11,702 bases of DNA from an uncultured Collinsella sp. (GTDB taxonomy: Bacteria > Actinomycetota > Coriobacteriia > Coriobacteriales > Coriobacteriaceae). Below are positions 1 to 6,709 of this stretch, piece by piece (the stretch's first letter is position 1; every line of letters starts with the position of its first letter). Below the pieces are notes generated by a model. That model worked only from the letters and a program-made list of their open reading frames with translations, was not told the origin of the DNA and did no database searches. The stretch spans positions 1 to 11,702 of the forward strand of contig CAKUHA010000030.1 in NCBI GenBank assembly GCA_934655755.1. The letters run 5' to 3'. A program made the position numbers and the translations under genes.

Positions 1-19
1 CGTAAAAAGAAATGCGGAA

Positions 20-51
20 GGTTACCGAGTCCCTCGGACGTGGGCCTAACC
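20..51 (+). promoter_or_regulatory. RAT-like antiterminator hairpin in the PTS operon leader
   Basis: GGTTA (20-24) pairs with TAACC (47-51), and inside it CCGAG (25-29) pairs with CTCGG (33-37), leaving an asymmetric internal loop at 38-46. The pieces GTTAC and GGGC..AACC resemble the ribonucleic antiterminator (RAT) bound by LicT/SacT/BglG proteins, although the upper stem is somewhat longer than in Bacillus RATs. A gene for such a protein lies in the same operon (651-1517). The 3' arm is shared with a longer competing hairpin (44-106), which is the expected arrangement for antitermination. That it functions as a RAT is inference; the pairing is seen directly. Confidence 0.55.
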
Positions 52-115
52 AAAGTCTTTGAACGGATGTGTCTCTATGGATGCATTCGCTTGATTTTGG
101 TTGGGCTATATTTAT
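44..115 (+). terminator. Competing terminator-like hairpin overlapping the RAT
   Basis: GCCTAACCAAAGTC (44-57) can pair with GATTTTGGTTGGGC (93-106) to give a 14-bp stem with two G-U wobbles. The loop of about 35 bases is long. A U-rich run (TATATTTAT, 107-115) follows directly. The 5' arm contains the TAACC that closes the antiterminator-like hairpin, so the two folds exclude each other. The long loop and imperfect U-tract make it weaker than a textbook terminator. Its position just before the EIIA ribosome binding site fits conditional termination in front of the operon. Confidence 0.45.
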
Positions 116-122
116 GAAGGGA
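116..122 (+). promoter_or_regulatory. Shine-Dalgarno site fixing the EIIA start at 132
   Basis: GAAGGGA lies 9 bases before the ATG at 132. The in-frame ATG at 69 has no such site and would add 21 residues that do not look like any EIIA. It also falls inside the leader hairpin loop, so 132 is the better start. Confidence 0.7.
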
Positions 123-131
123 CATGTCACC

Positions 132-644
132 ATGGGTTTCTTTTCTCGCCTGATGGGCGGTTCGGATGAGCAGAAGACTGCAGCCTCCGAGTTCGAAATC
201 CTCGCTCCTGTTTCCGGCGAGCTTGTTCACCTAGAAAAAACCAATGACCCCGCTTTTAGCAGCCGTGCCGTGGGCGATGGCGTTGCCGTGGTTCCCCAAG
301 AGGGATGCGTGTGCGCTCCTGTCTCCGGTACCATCGCGGCGCTGTTCCCGACTGAGCATGCACTGGGCATCACGTGCGACGACAGCTCCGCTCAGGTAAT
401 GCTGCATATCGGAATCGACACCGTTAAGCTCGAGGGCAAGGGCTTCCATGCGCTTGTTGCCCAGGGCGATCACGTCGATGCGGGTCAGCCCCTCGTCGAG
501 GTTGATTTCGATGTGATTCGCGCCGCTGGCTTCGACCCCACGGTTTTTGTTATCGTGTGTGAGCGCCCGGAGAACTCTCTTCTTCGCGAGCACGCTTCTG
601 GTCCTGTTGCTGTTAAAGAGCCTGTCGTCTGGCTTTCCGAGTAA
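132..644 (+). CDS. PTS EIIA component, glucose family (EIIA-Glc/Crr-like)
   Basis: A 170-residue cytoplasmic phosphocarrier that takes phosphate from HPr and passes it to an EIIB domain. It has the single-domain EIIA-Glc fold signatures: APVSG near residues 25-29 and again at 62-66, PTEHALGI with His76, and the active-site block LHIGIDTV with His92 as the expected phosphorylated histidine. These positions match His75 and His90 of the E. coli protein closely, and the length is normal for the family. The start at 132 is preceded by a clear ribosome binding site. The gene opens the operon. The EIICB encoded at 1617-3233 has no EIIA domain, so this protein is its likely dedicated donor. A further role in carbon regulation, as for Crr, cannot be judged from sequence. 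Confidence 0.93.
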   Translation: MGFFSRLMGGSDEQKTAASEFEILAPVSGELVHLEKTNDPAFSSRAVGDGVAVVPQEGCVCAPVSGTIAALFPTEHALGITCDDSSAQVMLHIGIDTVKLEGKGFHALVAQGDHVDAGQPLVEVDFDVIRAAGFDPTVFVIVCERPENSLLREHASGPVAVKEPVVWLSE

Positions 645-650
645 GTTCTT

Positions 651-1517
651 GTGGTGGATGCCGTGGTTATCAAGCGAGTTTTTAACAATAACGTCGCAAT
701 GGTCACTTCGGACGATGGCTCCGAGCTCATCGTCATCGGCCGAGGCCTCTGCTTTGGCCGCCGTGCCGGCGATGTTATCGATGTGGCGTCGGTCGAAAAG
801 ACCTATGCGCTGCAGGAGGGTACTTCGCAGGATTCGCGTACGATTGACCGCTTGGCTCATCTTTTGGAGTCCATCCCCACCGTCAACCTCGTGATTGCCG
901 AGGACATTGTTCAGATGCTCCGTCGAGAGCTCAACGTTGATATCAACGACAAGATTCTTATCGCTCTCGCAGACCATATCAGTCTTGCCCTCGAGCGCGA
1001 GCGCAAGGGCGTTCCGTGCGAGAATCCGCTGCTGCTCGAGATTCAGCAGTTCTATCGCAAGGAGTATGCGCTTGCGGGCCGTGCACTGCAGATCATCAAG
1101 GAGTATATGGGCTTTGAGATGAGCGAGGGGGAGCAGGGTTTTATTACGCTGCATATCGTCAACGCTACCATGCCGCAACGCTCCGATCGTTTGATCATTT
1201 CGGTCCAGCTTGTTCGCGACGTGCTCGCGATTGTTTCTGAACGCTACGCCACGACCCTCGACGACACCTCGTTGCCCTATGAGCGTTTCGTCCGCCATCT
1301 GCAGTTTTTCGCACAGCGGGCGCTCGATCCCGCGGCCGGGCAGATCAATGACGATGCGCTGTTCCGAATCGATGAAACTAAGTATCCGTGCGCGTTCTCG
1401 TGCGCGGACGCCATAGCCGCCCACTTGTCGTCTACCTATAACGTTGTCGTTACCGATGCCGAGAAGAGTTATCTCGCGTATCACATTGTTAACCTGCTTG
1501 GAGAACCTGGTCTCTAG
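651..1517 (+). CDS. LicT/BglG-family transcriptional antiterminator with two PRDs
   Basis: This RNA-binding regulator stabilises an antiterminator hairpin in the leader of sugar operons and is controlled by PTS phosphorylation. As read from GTG 651 (288 residues) it has an N-terminal CAT RNA-binding domain (about 5-58, with the typical IKRVFNNNVAMV), then PRD1 (about 65-170) and PRD2 (about 175-285). All four conserved PRD histidines are visible: His109 (ADHIS), His168 (TLHIVNA), His216 (VRHLQFF) and His278 (AYHIVNLL), so phosphorylation control is probably intact. There is no ATG start. GTG 651 and 654 are possible, but GTG 663 behind GGTGG would give the usual family beginning, MVIKRVFNNN, and may be the true start. 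It follows the EIIA gene by 6 bases, and a RAT-like leader lies upstream at 20-51. Codon choice is less biased than in the EIICB and GH4 genes, in keeping with a low-abundance regulator. Confidence 0.93.
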   Translation: MVDAVVIKRVFNNNVAMVTSDDGSELIVIGRGLCFGRRAGDVIDVASVEKTYALQEGTSQDSRTIDRLAHLLESIPTVNLVIAEDIVQMLRRELNVDINDKILIALADHISLALERERKGVPCENPLLLEIQQFYRKEYALAGRALQIIKEYMGFEMSEGEQGFITLHIVNATMPQRSDRLIISVQLVRDVLAIVSERYATTLDDTSLPYERFVRHLQFFAQRALDPAAGQINDDALFRIDETKYPCAFSCADAIAAHLSSTYNVVVTDAEKSYLAYHIVNLLGEPGL

Positions 1518-1616
1518 GCATAACGTGCCCACACATCGATTGATATAAGGCAAGGCTCACGGTCTTGTCCAGGGCACATCTGTCTTAATTTGCGGAAAAG
1601 GAAGGGGAGTACCGCT
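1518..1616 (+). other. 99-base gap before the EIICB gene with a weak inverted repeat
   Basis: GTGCCC (1525-1530) can pair with GGGCAC (1572-1577) around a 41-base loop. I see no U-tract, no second RAT-like element and no convincing promoter. The gap could be an RNA processing or stability element that allows different expression of the regulator and the permease, but this is speculative. A good ribosome binding site (GGAG at 1606-1609) lies 7 bases before ATG 1617. Confidence 0.3.
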
Positions 1617-3233
1617 ATGACCGCAAAAAAGAAGTTCAATTTCAAAGCGCCGTTGGAGGTGTTCGCGAAGTCGATCGTCCAGCCGATGATGTATCTCTCG
1701 GTTGCCGGCATTCTGCTCATCGTGGGCATCATTCTGACCAACAAGACCATTTGCGCCATGATTCCCGTGCTGGGCTCCGGTCCGTTCCAGCTTGTGGGCG
1801 CCGTTGTCTATCAGTCGCTGATGTTTATCATCAACAACCTCTCGATTCTGTTCTGCGTGGGCATCGCCGGCGCCATGGCAAAGAAGAACAAGGGCCATGC
1901 TTCGCTGATCGCCCTGATGTCGTTCTTCCTGTTCCTTCAGGCCAATAACATCGTGCTCAACGCCACCGGCTCTCTTGCCGAAGCGAGCGGCATGCTCGGC
2001 CTTACCGGAACCGGCCAGAGCACCGTTATGGGCATTCAGGTGCTCGATACCGGCGTGTTTGGCGGCATCATTCTTGGTTGCATCACCGGTGCCGTGTTCA
2101 ACAAGTACTCGAACAAGCAGTTCCCCATTGCCCTTTCGATGTTCTCGGGCGTTCGCTTCCCGTTCCTGATCATGATCATCATTTCCTGGATCATGGGCGC
2201 TGGCTTCTGCATCGTTTGGCCTCCTGTCCAGGGCGCCATCTCCTCCGTTGCCGGCATCATTAAGGAGTCGGGCAACATCGGTCTGTTCATCTACGGCATG
2301 CTTAACAAGCTGCTCGTTCCCACCGGTCTGCACCACCTCATCTACACCCCGTTCCAGTTCTCCGATGTGGGTGGCACCCTGACGCTGGGTGATCAGGTTA
2401 TCGCCGGCGCCTATCCCATCCGTGTCGCCGAGATGGCAATGACGGGCCAGCCCTTCTCCGATAGCACCTACTTCAACAGCTACACCTTCAACAACCTGTG
2501 GCCCTACATCGGCATCGGCCTCGCCTTTATCTTCACTGCCTACAAGCAGAACAAGGATAAGACCAAGGCCGTTATCATCCCGCTGATCATCACCGCCGTG
2601 CTTTCCTGCGTGACCGAGCCCATGGACTTCCTCTTTGTCTTTGCCGCTCCCGTGCTCTTTGTCGTTCACTCGGTTCTTTCCGGTATCTTCCTGGTCCTGC
2701 TCAAGGTCCTCTCCGTGCCCGCTTCGACTGCAGGCGGCATCATCAACATCGTGGTTTCCAACCTGGTTCTTGGTGTCGATAAGACCAACTGGCCGGTTAT
2801 GCTGGTGCTTGGAGTCGTCAACGCCGCTCTGTACTTCTTCCTCTTCACCTTCCTCATTAAGAAGCTCAACCTCCACACGCCTGGTCGCGAGGAGGACTCC
2901 GAGCTTGCTGAGTCCGTTGCCGAGGGCGAGGCCGCCGCGTCTGTCGCGGTGAAGCAGGGCGCTGTTGCCGCGGCTCCCGCAGAGGGCGTCGATGCAGGCA
3001 TTGCCGACCTGGTCGCAGGTCTTGGCGGCAAGGACAACATCGAGGAGCTCGAGAACTGCTTTACGCGTCTCCGCGTGAACGTTAAGAACCCGGACCTCAT
3101 CGATGAGAACCTCATTAACCACGTGCCCAACAGCGGCATCAACCGCAACGGCAACAATATCCAGATCATCTTTGGCATGAAGGTCGCCGAGATGCGCGAC
3201 AAGGTCGAGAACGCAATTGAGAAGGAGCAGTAA
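1617..3233 (+). CDS. PTS EIICB permease, glucose/alpha-glucoside (maltose) type
   Basis: A 538-residue membrane permease that imports and phosphorylates a sugar. The EIIC domain (about 1-420) has many hydrophobic segments, the GLHH motif at 237-240 and the TEPMDF block at 333-338 that corresponds to the conserved sugar-site motif of the glucose superfamily. An Ala/Glu-rich linker (about 427-461) leads to a C-terminal EIIB domain (about 462-538), with phosphorylated Cys481 in NCFTRLRV. There is no EIIA domain; the EIIA at 132-644 fills that role. The start at ATG 1617 follows GGAAGGGGAG, whereas TTG 1590 upstream has no comparable site. The next gene is a GH4 6-phospho-alpha-glucosidase, so a maltose-like or other alpha-glucoside substrate is more likely than free glucose. 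The exact sugar cannot be read from the sequence. Related named proteins include MalX, GlvC and AglA. Confidence 0.93.
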   Translation: MTAKKKFNFKAPLEVFAKSIVQPMMYLSVAGILLIVGIILTNKTICAMIPVLGSGPFQLVGAVVYQSLMFIINNLSILFCVGIAGAMAKKNKGHASLIALMSFFLFLQANNIVLNATGSLAEASGMLGLTGTGQSTVMGIQVLDTGVFGGIILGCITGAVFNKYSNKQFPIALSMFSGVRFPFLIMIIISWIMGAGFCIVWPPVQGAISSVAGIIKESGNIGLFIYGMLNKLLVPTGLHHLIYTPFQFSDVGGTLTLGDQVIAGAYPIRVAEMAMTGQPFSDSTYFNSYTFNNLWPYIGIGLAFIFTAYKQNKDKTKAVIIPLIITAVLSCVTEPMDFLFVFAAPVLFVVHSVLSGIFLVLLKVLSVPASTAGGIINIVVSNLVLGVDKTNWPVMLVLGVVNAALYFFLFTFLIKKLNLHTPGREEDSELAESVAEGEAAASVAVKQGAVAAAPAEGVDAGIADLVAGLGGKDNIEELENCFTRLRVNVKNPDLIDENLINHVPNSGINRNGNNIQIIFGMKVAEMRDKVENAIEKEQ

Positions 3234-3236
3234 ACA

Positions 3237-4619
3237 ATGATCATTACTCTGTGTGGTGGCGGATCCACCTTTACCCCCGGCATCGTCAAGTCCATTGCCC
3301 TGCGCAAGGACGAGCTCGATGTTGACGAGATTCGCCTGTACGACATCAACGAGGAGCGCCAGCGCAAGATCGGCGTGCTCGTGGACTGGATTTTGCACGA
3401 GGACCTCGGCCTGGACATCAAGCTTACGGTGACCACCGACAAGGAGATCGCCTTTACGGACGCGAGCTTCGTGTTTGCCCAGATGCGCGTGGGCGGCTAT
3501 GCCATGCGCGAGCAGGACGAGAAGATTCCGCTGCGCCATGGCTGCGTGGGCCAGGAGACCTGCGGTTGCGGCGGCCTTGCCTATGGCATGCGCACCATCT
3601 TCCCCATGGTCGAGCTCATCGATGACGTCGAGAAGTACGCCAAGAAGGACTACTGGATTCTCAACTACTCCAACCCTGCCGCCATCGTGTCCGAGGGCTG
3701 CCGCGTGCTGCGTCCCAACGCTCGCATCATCAACATCTGCGACATGCCGATCGCGATCATCGACGTGGTCTGCGCCGCGCTCGATATCGACAAGAAGGAT
3801 GTTGAGTACGACTACTTTGGCCTTAACCACTTTGGTTGGTTCACCTCGATCCGTCACAAGGGCGAGGAGGTGCTGCCGCAGCTGCGTGAGTACATCAAGG
3901 AGCACGAGATTCTTCTGCCCGATTCCTACCTCAAGGGCATGAGCTCGCTGATGTCCAAGAAGCCCGAGGAGGCCACCGACGAGCATCCCGAGCAGAACCG
4001 TCACACCAAGGGTAGCTGGTACTACGTCTGGAAGGGCGAGTACGAGATCATGGAGTGCTTCCCGGAGTATCTGCCCAACACGTATCTGAACTACTACCTG
4101 CAGCAGAAGGAGTTCGTCGAGCATTCCAATCCCGAGCGCACCCGTGCAAACGAGGTCGAGGAGACGCGCGAGAAGAACCTCTTCGAGGGCATCGACCATT
4201 ACGAGAAGACCGGCGAGATCGACGAGAGCACGTTCTACGCGGGCAGCCACGGCGACTGGATTGCCGATCTGGCCATCGCTCTGAAGAACGACACCAAGCA
4301 GCGCTTCCTGGTCATTTGCGAGAACAAGGGCGCTATCCCCAACATGCCCTACGACGCCATGGTCGAGCTGCCTGCCTACATTGGCAAGAACGGCCCCGAG
4401 GTCATCAGCCGCGACAACATCCCGCTGTTCCAGCAGGGCCTCATGATGCAGCAGCTGAACTCCGAGAAGCTCGTGGTCGAGGCTACGATCGAGGGCTCTT
4501 ACGAGAAGGCGCTCAAGGCCTTTACGCTCAACAAGACCGTGCCTTCGATGAACGTCGCCAAGGAAGTTCTCGACGACATGATCGAGGCCAACAAGGGTTA
4601 CTGGCCCGAGCTTAAGTAA
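3237..4619 (+). CDS. GH4 6-phospho-alpha-glucosidase (GlvA/MalH/AglB-like)
   Basis: A 460-residue cytoplasmic enzyme that splits phosphorylated alpha-glucosides such as maltose-6-phosphate to glucose and glucose-6-phosphate, using NAD+ and a divalent metal (usually Mn2+) through the GH4 redox-elimination route. It has an N-terminal Rossmann motif GGGSTFTPG (7-15), the GQETCG block (105-110), CDMP (168-171), which is typical of the alpha-type members, with metal-ligand Cys168, NHFGWF (197-202) with metal-ligand His198, and NTYLNYY (281-287) containing the likely catalytic Tyr283. The C-terminus ends in the usual EANKGYWPEL. Two oddities are CGCGG at 109-113, where I recall CGPGG in Bacillus GlvA, and a region between NHFGW and NTY that seems about 20 residues longer. 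AAGGAG (3222-3227), inside the end of the EIICB gene, serves as its ribosome binding site, and the spacing of 3 bases implies co-translation. Confidence 0.95.
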   Translation: MIITLCGGGSTFTPGIVKSIALRKDELDVDEIRLYDINEERQRKIGVLVDWILHEDLGLDIKLTVTTDKEIAFTDASFVFAQMRVGGYAMREQDEKIPLRHGCVGQETCGCGGLAYGMRTIFPMVELIDDVEKYAKKDYWILNYSNPAAIVSEGCRVLRPNARIINICDMPIAIIDVVCAALDIDKKDVEYDYFGLNHFGWFTSIRHKGEEVLPQLREYIKEHEILLPDSYLKGMSSLMSKKPEEATDEHPEQNRHTKGSWYYVWKGEYEIMECFPEYLPNTYLNYYLQQKEFVEHSNPERTRANEVEETREKNLFEGIDHYEKTGEIDESTFYAGSHGDWIADLAIALKNDTKQRFLVICENKGAIPNMPYDAMVELPAYIGKNGPEVISRDNIPLFQQGLMMQQLNSEKLVVEATIEGSYEKALKAFTLNKTVPSMNVAKEVLDDMIEANKGYWPELK

Positions 4620-4651
4620 TGGTGACCGTGCCGCTGGCCACATAACTTGAA

Positions 4652-4690
4652 CAATGCCCCGTCCGCGTGTTGTACGCGGGCGGGGCATTG
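4652..4690 (+). terminator. Strong hairpin terminator after the PTS operon
   Basis: CAATGCCCCGTCCGCGT (4652-4668) pairs with ACGCGGGCGGGGCATTG (4674-4690) across a 5-base loop: 17 bp with a single U-G wobble. Only short T runs follow (CCGTTTGG, then GCGTTTTATC). The stem is nearly symmetric and could also act on transcripts from the other direction, but no minus-strand gene ends here. Confidence 0.8.
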
Positions 4691-4876
4691 CCGTTTGGTA
4701 ATGCGTTTTATCAAATATGGCGTTAATCTGCGGTAATTATTTTTACCACCGTTGATGGCTGCATTTCATACCGCCTGCCGAACTGTGTGGAGACCTAACA
4801 CATTTTTAGGTCAGTGTTGTGCGCGTAGCAATTTCGCCCGGCCTCGCCTCCGGGCTGCCACATGAGAGGGGATCTT
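4691..4876 (+). promoter_or_regulatory. Upstream region of the hydrogenase operon with AT-rich patch and dyads
   Basis: After the terminator, 4697-4745 is clearly AT-rich compared with its surroundings and probably holds the promoter, though I cannot assign convincing -35 and -10 boxes. Inverted repeats are GGTAA (4732-4736)/TTACC (4743-4747); GACCTAA (4792-4798)/TTAGGTC (4806-4812), a perfect 7-bp dyad with a 7-base spacer; AACAC (4797-4801)/GTGTT (4814-4818), overlapping the previous one; and GCCCGG (4836-4841)/CCGGGC (4850-4855). The GACCTAA dyad is the best operator candidate. The regulator is unknown. Confidence 0.45.
4866..4871 (+). promoter_or_regulatory. Shine-Dalgarno site fixing the oxidoreductase start at 4877
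   Basis: GAGGGG lies 5 bases before ATG 4877. The in-frame ATG at 4862 would place this purine run inside the coding sequence and has no ribosome binding site of its own. Confidence 0.65.
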
Positions 4877-6709
4877 ATGGCACGACTGCATGTAATGGAA
4901 CGCAGCCACGCTCAGGCCGTCATGGACGACCTGCACGATGCGCTCGGACGCCGTCTGGCGGTGAGTTCGCTCGCCCCGTGCCCCGTTGAGTTTACGGCGG
5001 CGCTCGTCAACCTGTGCTCGACGCAGAGCTGCGGTAAGTGTACACCCTGTCGCGTGGGCCTGAGCGCACTGAGCGACCTGCTCGCCGATGTGCTCGAAGG
5101 CCGCGCCGACGAGTCCACGCTCAATCTGATCGAGCGCACGGCTCGTACCATCTATCTTTCGAGCGACTGTGCCATCGGCTACGAGGCCGGCGCCATGGCG
5201 CTCACGGCTATCCGCGGTTTCCGTGATGACTTTGAGCATCACATCCGTGAGCACTCCTGCGGCTTTGACCGCGAGGCCCGCGTCCCATGCGTGTCGGGCT
5301 GCCCGGCGCACGTCGACATTCCCGGTTATATTTCGCTCGTCGAGGCCGGCCGCTATGCCGACGCCGTCAAGGTCATCCGCAAGAACAATCCGCTGCCGCT
5401 CGTTTGCGGCCTGGTGTGCGAGCATCCCTGCGAGATGCACTGCCGCCGCGGCATGGTCGACGACCCCATGAACATCCTGGCCCTTAAGCGTTTTGCCGTT
5501 GAGCATAGTAACCTCAACGACTACAAGCCCAGCGTGGCCGACGATACCGGCAAGCGCATCGCCGTGATCGGCGGCGGCCCGGCCGGCCTTTCCTGCGCCT
5601 ACTACCTGGCCGTGATGGGTCACAAGGTGACCATCTTTGAGCAGCGCCACCACCTGGGCGGCATGCTGCGCTATGGCATTCCCAGCTACCGCCTGCCGCG
5701 CGAGCGCCTGCAGGCCGAGATCGACTGGATCTTGAGCGCCGGTATCGACGTGGAGCTCGACCACTCCGTCAACGGCGAGGAACTTGCCCGCCTGCGCGAC
5801 GAGTTCGATGCCGTCTACCTGGCCATCGGTGCCCACAACGATAAGAAGCTCGGCCTTCCGGGCGAAGAGGCGCCCGGCGTGGAGTCGGCCGTCAAGATGC
5901 TGCGCGCCATCGGCGACGACGAGCTGCCCGACTTGAGCGGTCAGCGCGTGTGCGTCATCGGCGGCGGCAACGTGGCCATGGACGTGGCTCGCTCCGCCGT
6001 GCGCTGCGGTGCCGAAAAGGTGAGCATCGTCTACCGCCGTCGCATCTGCGATATGACGGCCCAGGACGCCGAGATCGCAGGTGCCCAGGCCGAGGGTTGC
6101 GAGGTGCTGGAGCTCACGGCACCGCTCGCCATCGAGACGGGCGAGGATGGTCGCGTGAGCGGCCTGCGCGTGCAGCCGCAGATTATCGGCGAGCCCCGCC
6201 GCGGCCGTCCGGCCCCGCGTGCCGCCGCCACGCCCGAGCGCGTCATTCCTTGCGAGCGCGTGTTTGTGGCCATTGGCCAGGACATCGATTCCAAGCCCTT
6301 CGAGGATATGGGCATCGCCTGTAAGTGGGGCTGCGTAGTCACCGATTCGGACGGCGCCGTGCCTAACTTCGAGGGTCTCTTTAGCGGCGGCGACTGCCAG
6401 ACCGGCCCCGCCACCGTCATCCGCGCCATCAATGCCGGCCGCGTGGCTTCGGCAAATATCGACCGCTACCTGGGCTTCGACCACAAGATCAAGCTCGACG
6501 TTGAGCTGCCGACCGTGCAGTTTAAGGGCAAGCACGAGTGCGGCCGCTGCGAGCTGGGCGAGCGCGAGGCCGGCGAGCGCATTCACGATTGGAATCTGGT
6601 CGAGCAGGGCCTTACCGAGGAGGAAGCGCGCCAGGAGGCAAGCCGCTGCCTGCGTTGCGACCACTTTGGCTTTGGCGCGTTCCGCGGAGGGAGGAACCTG
6701 GAATGGTAG
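4877..6709 (+). CDS. NuoF-type Fe-S domain fused to GltD-like FAD/NAD(P) oxidoreductase, hydrogenase partner
   Basis: A 610-residue cytoplasmic electron-transfer protein. Residues about 31-125 match only the C-terminal [4Fe-4S] part of NuoF/HydB (SCGKCTPCR with Cys52, 55, 58, then SSDCAIG with Cys98); the NADH/FMN part of NuoF is absent. A GltD-like module follows, with an N-terminal cysteine-rich Fe-S region (Cys138, 142, 177, 181, 185, 189), an FAD-binding GGGPAGLSCA (232-241) and a second dinucleotide site GGGNVAMDVARSA (362-374) expected for NAD(P)H. The tail carries two CxxC pairs (Cys555/558 and Cys591/594) that may bind a further cluster or metal. The next gene is a [FeFe]-hydrogenase overlapping by 7 bases, so this is probably its NAD(P)H-oxidising or NAD(P)+-reducing subunit. 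Plain glutamate synthase small subunit is unlikely because no large subunit is nearby and the NuoF piece is extra. Cofactor preference is not determinable here. Confidence 0.87.
   Translation: MARLHVMERSHAQAVMDDLHDALGRRLAVSSLAPCPVEFTAALVNLCSTQSCGKCTPCRVGLSALSDLLADVLEGRADESTLNLIERTARTIYLSSDCAIGYEAGAMALTAIRGFRDDFEHHIREHSCGFDREARVPCVSGCPAHVDIPGYISLVEAGRYADAVKVIRKNNPLPLVCGLVCEHPCEMHCRRGMVDDPMNILALKRFAVEHSNLNDYKPSVADDTGKRIAVIGGGPAGLSCAYYLAVMGHKVTIFEQRHHLGGMLRYGIPSYRLPRERLQAEIDWILSAGIDVELDHSVNGEELARLRDEFDAVYLAIGAHNDKKLGLPGEEAPGVESAVKMLRAIGDDELPDLSGQRVCVIGGGNVAMDVARSAVRCGAEKVSIVYRRRICDMTAQDAEIAGAQAEGCEVLELTAPLAIETGEDGRVSGLRVQPQIIGEPRRGRPAPRAAATPERVIPCERVFVAIGQDIDSKPFEDMGIACKWGCVVTDSDGAVPNFEGLFSGGDCQTGPATVIRAINAGRVASANIDRYLGFDHKIKLDVELPTVQFKGKHECGRCELGEREAGERIHDWNLVEQGLTEEEARQEASRCLRCDHFGFGAFRGGRNLEW

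Noticed and set aside
69..131. Upstream ATG for the EIIA gene adding 21 residues
   Set aside because: It has no ribosome binding site, lies in the leader hairpin region, and the extra residues are unlike the family. ATG 132 has GAAGGGA at good spacing.
1557..4688. A very long open frame (1043 codons) on the minus strand, opposite the EIICB and GH4 genes
   Set aside because: It lies opposite two clearly recognised genes, has no recognisable motif and a composition typical of the antisense of GC-rich codons. The openness follows from third-position bias, not selection.
4784..4802. TGTGT-N9-ACACA as a Rex or FNR-type redox operator before the hydrogenase operon
   Set aside because: The spacing does not match the usual Rex (TTGTGAA-N6-TTCACAA-like) or CRP/FNR half-site distance and the inner bases are not symmetric, so I did not call it.
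4811..6664. A 617-codon open frame on the minus strand opposite the GltD-like gene
   Set aside because: Its translation is low in recognisable structure (Ala, His, Leu-rich) and the plus strand encodes a well-conserved flavoprotein with all motifs. It is a shadow of the codon bias.
4877..6709. Glutamate synthase small subunit (GltD) as the function of the flavoprotein
   Set aside because: No large subunit gene is present, the protein carries a NuoF Fe-S domain absent from GltD, and it overlaps a hydrogenase gene. Only the fold is GltD-like.
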